In this document: piece after piece, positions 63,340 through 64,000 of the stretch
Numbering within the stretch: position 1 is the first letter of the stretch
How the letters are laid out: each line of letters starts with the position of its first letter
Assembly: GCF_001514195.1 (NCBI RefSeq)
Contig: NZ_KQ948736.1
Coordinates: forward strand, 314,895-378,894
DNA length: 64,000 bases
Source of the DNA: Streptomyces griseorubiginosus
Lineage (GTDB): Bacteria > Actinomycetota > Actinomycetes > Streptomycetales > Streptomycetaceae
Reading direction: 5' to 3'
Position numbers and translations under genes: made by a program
Notes under the pieces: generated by a model
What the model saw: the letters and a program-made list of their open reading frames with translations, nothing else
Database searches by the model: none
What the model was told of the DNA's origin: nothing

Positions 63340-64000
63340 ATGATGCTCACGACCCGTTATGTCACCGGCGCTCCGAACTGGCTCGACCTCGGCACCCCGG
63401 ACATCGACGGTGCCACGTCCTTCTACGGCGGACTGTTCGGCTGGGAGTTCCGGCCGGGCCCGCCCGAGGCCGGAGGGTACGGCTTCTTCCAGCTCGACGG
63501 CCGGACCGCGGCCGCCGGTATGCAGACCGGCCCGGACCAGGGGCCGCCCTCCTGGACCGTGTACTTCCAGACCCCGGACGCGGACGCCACCGCGAAAGCG
63601 GCCGAGCAGGCGCACGGCTCGGTGCTGATGCAGCCCATGGACGTGATGGACCAGGGCCGCATGGCGATCCTCGCCGACAAGGCCGGTGTGCCCTTCGGCA
63701 TCTGGCAGCCCGGCCGGAACAAGGGCCTGGACGTCACCCAGGTGCCGGGCACCCTGTGCTGGGTCGAGCTGTACACGGCCGACCTGCCGATGGCCGCTTA
63801 CTTCTACCGCGCGGCGCTCGGTCTGGAGACCTACGCGGTCGACTTCCCCGGCGGCACCTACACGACGGTCCTTCCGGACGGCCAGAGCGAGGACAGCATG
63901 TTCGGCGGCATCGTCCCGCTCGCCGACGACCCTCTGGAGGCCAAGGAGGGGGCGTACTGGATGCCGTACTTCGAGGTCGCGGACACCGACGCGACGGTCG
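63340..64000 (+). CDS. VOC-family (glyoxalase-like, CFP-30/27-type) protein, runs off the window
   Basis: At least 220 residues visible. Two VOC modules: APNWLDLGTPDIDGATSFYGGLFGWEF...FGIWQPG and, from residue 140, LCWVELYTADLPMAAYFYRAALGLE. Family members include glyoxalase/bleomycin-resistance folds and actinobacterial hydroxylase-like proteins. Metal ligands differ between members, so activity is unknown. ATG 63340 (or 63343) follows AGGAGGGC. The stop lies beyond the window. Confidence 0.87.
   Translation, partial: MMLTTRYVTGAPNWLDLGTPDIDGATSFYGGLFGWEFRPGPPEAGGYGFFQLDGRTAAAGMQTGPDQGPPSWTVYFQTPDADATAKAAEQAHGSVLMQPMDVMDQGRMAILADKAGVPFGIWQPGRNKGLDVTQVPGTLCWVELYTADLPMAAYFYRAALGLETYAVDFPGGTYTTVLPDGQSEDSMFGGIVPLADDPLEAKEGAYWMPYFEVADTDATV

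Overview
This window is high-GC actinobacterial chromosome, almost certainly Streptomyces. Third codon positions are strongly G/C. GTG and TTG starts are frequent, and genes overlap by ATGA or GTGA. Genus-typical genes are present: an SsgA-like sporulation protein, WhiB, an LPFR-motif small protein and an SCO6745-like protein. The gene order resembles the hopanoid-to-idi region of S. coelicolor as I remember it. I ran no searches; identifications rest on reading motifs.

Layout. (1) 1-8646, minus strand: hopanoid operon hpnC-hpnD-hpnE-prenyl synthase-shc-hpnG-hpnH-ispG (ispG runs off the edge). It makes C15/C30 prenyl precursors, squalene, the hopene skeleton, and the adenosyl extension. (2) 9034-16084, minus: a tightly overlapping seven-gene cell-envelope operon. 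It has two CDP-alcohol phosphotransferases, a nucleotidyltransferase, a G1P-dehydrogenase-like (AraM) protein, a GT2 glycosyltransferase and a TagGH-type ABC exporter. It probably makes and exports a phosphodiester glycopolymer. (3) 16532-19562, plus: galE-like epimerase, zinc/cation efflux and idi. Minisatellite-like arrays lie between them. (4) 19593-36418: mixed housekeeping and accessory genes: HATPase, HdeD-like membrane protein, crotonase, a DJ-1/AraC pair, Tex, ABC-F, BCCT transporter, secreted X-Pro peptidase and M1 peptidase. (5) 36505-36846: a macrodomain gene whose core is lost and which carries a Streptomyces dispersed repeat. (6) 36886-46597: amino-acid permease with a divergent MerR regulator, a four-gene acyl-CoA degradation operon (CoA-transferase, acyl-CoA dehydrogenase, thiolase, FadB-like) and a divergent enoyl-reductase-like gene. 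(7) 46644-55348: small genes, endonuclease V, ssgD-like, GPP34, an ABC-F gene with a long leader, DDAH and an acyl-ACP desaturase with triple operators. (8) 56439-62698: the most unusual locus. A metallopeptidase-vWA protein and a dual-AAA MoxR ATPase are transcribed toward a zinc-ribbon SDR and an LRR protein. The block is bracketed by four atypical tRNA genes that share one D-arm, and three of these lie directly upstream of the SDR-LRR genes on the same strand. (9) 62815-64000: WhiB and the start of a VOC protein.

A recurring theme is short tandem repeat arrays directly after genes. In at least four cases (galE-like, CDF, ssgD-like, whiB) the array re-copies the gene's last codons with the stop codon, so the 3' end looks stuttered. 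The tRNA/MoxR/vWA/LRR/SDR locus is the best candidate for an undescribed system.
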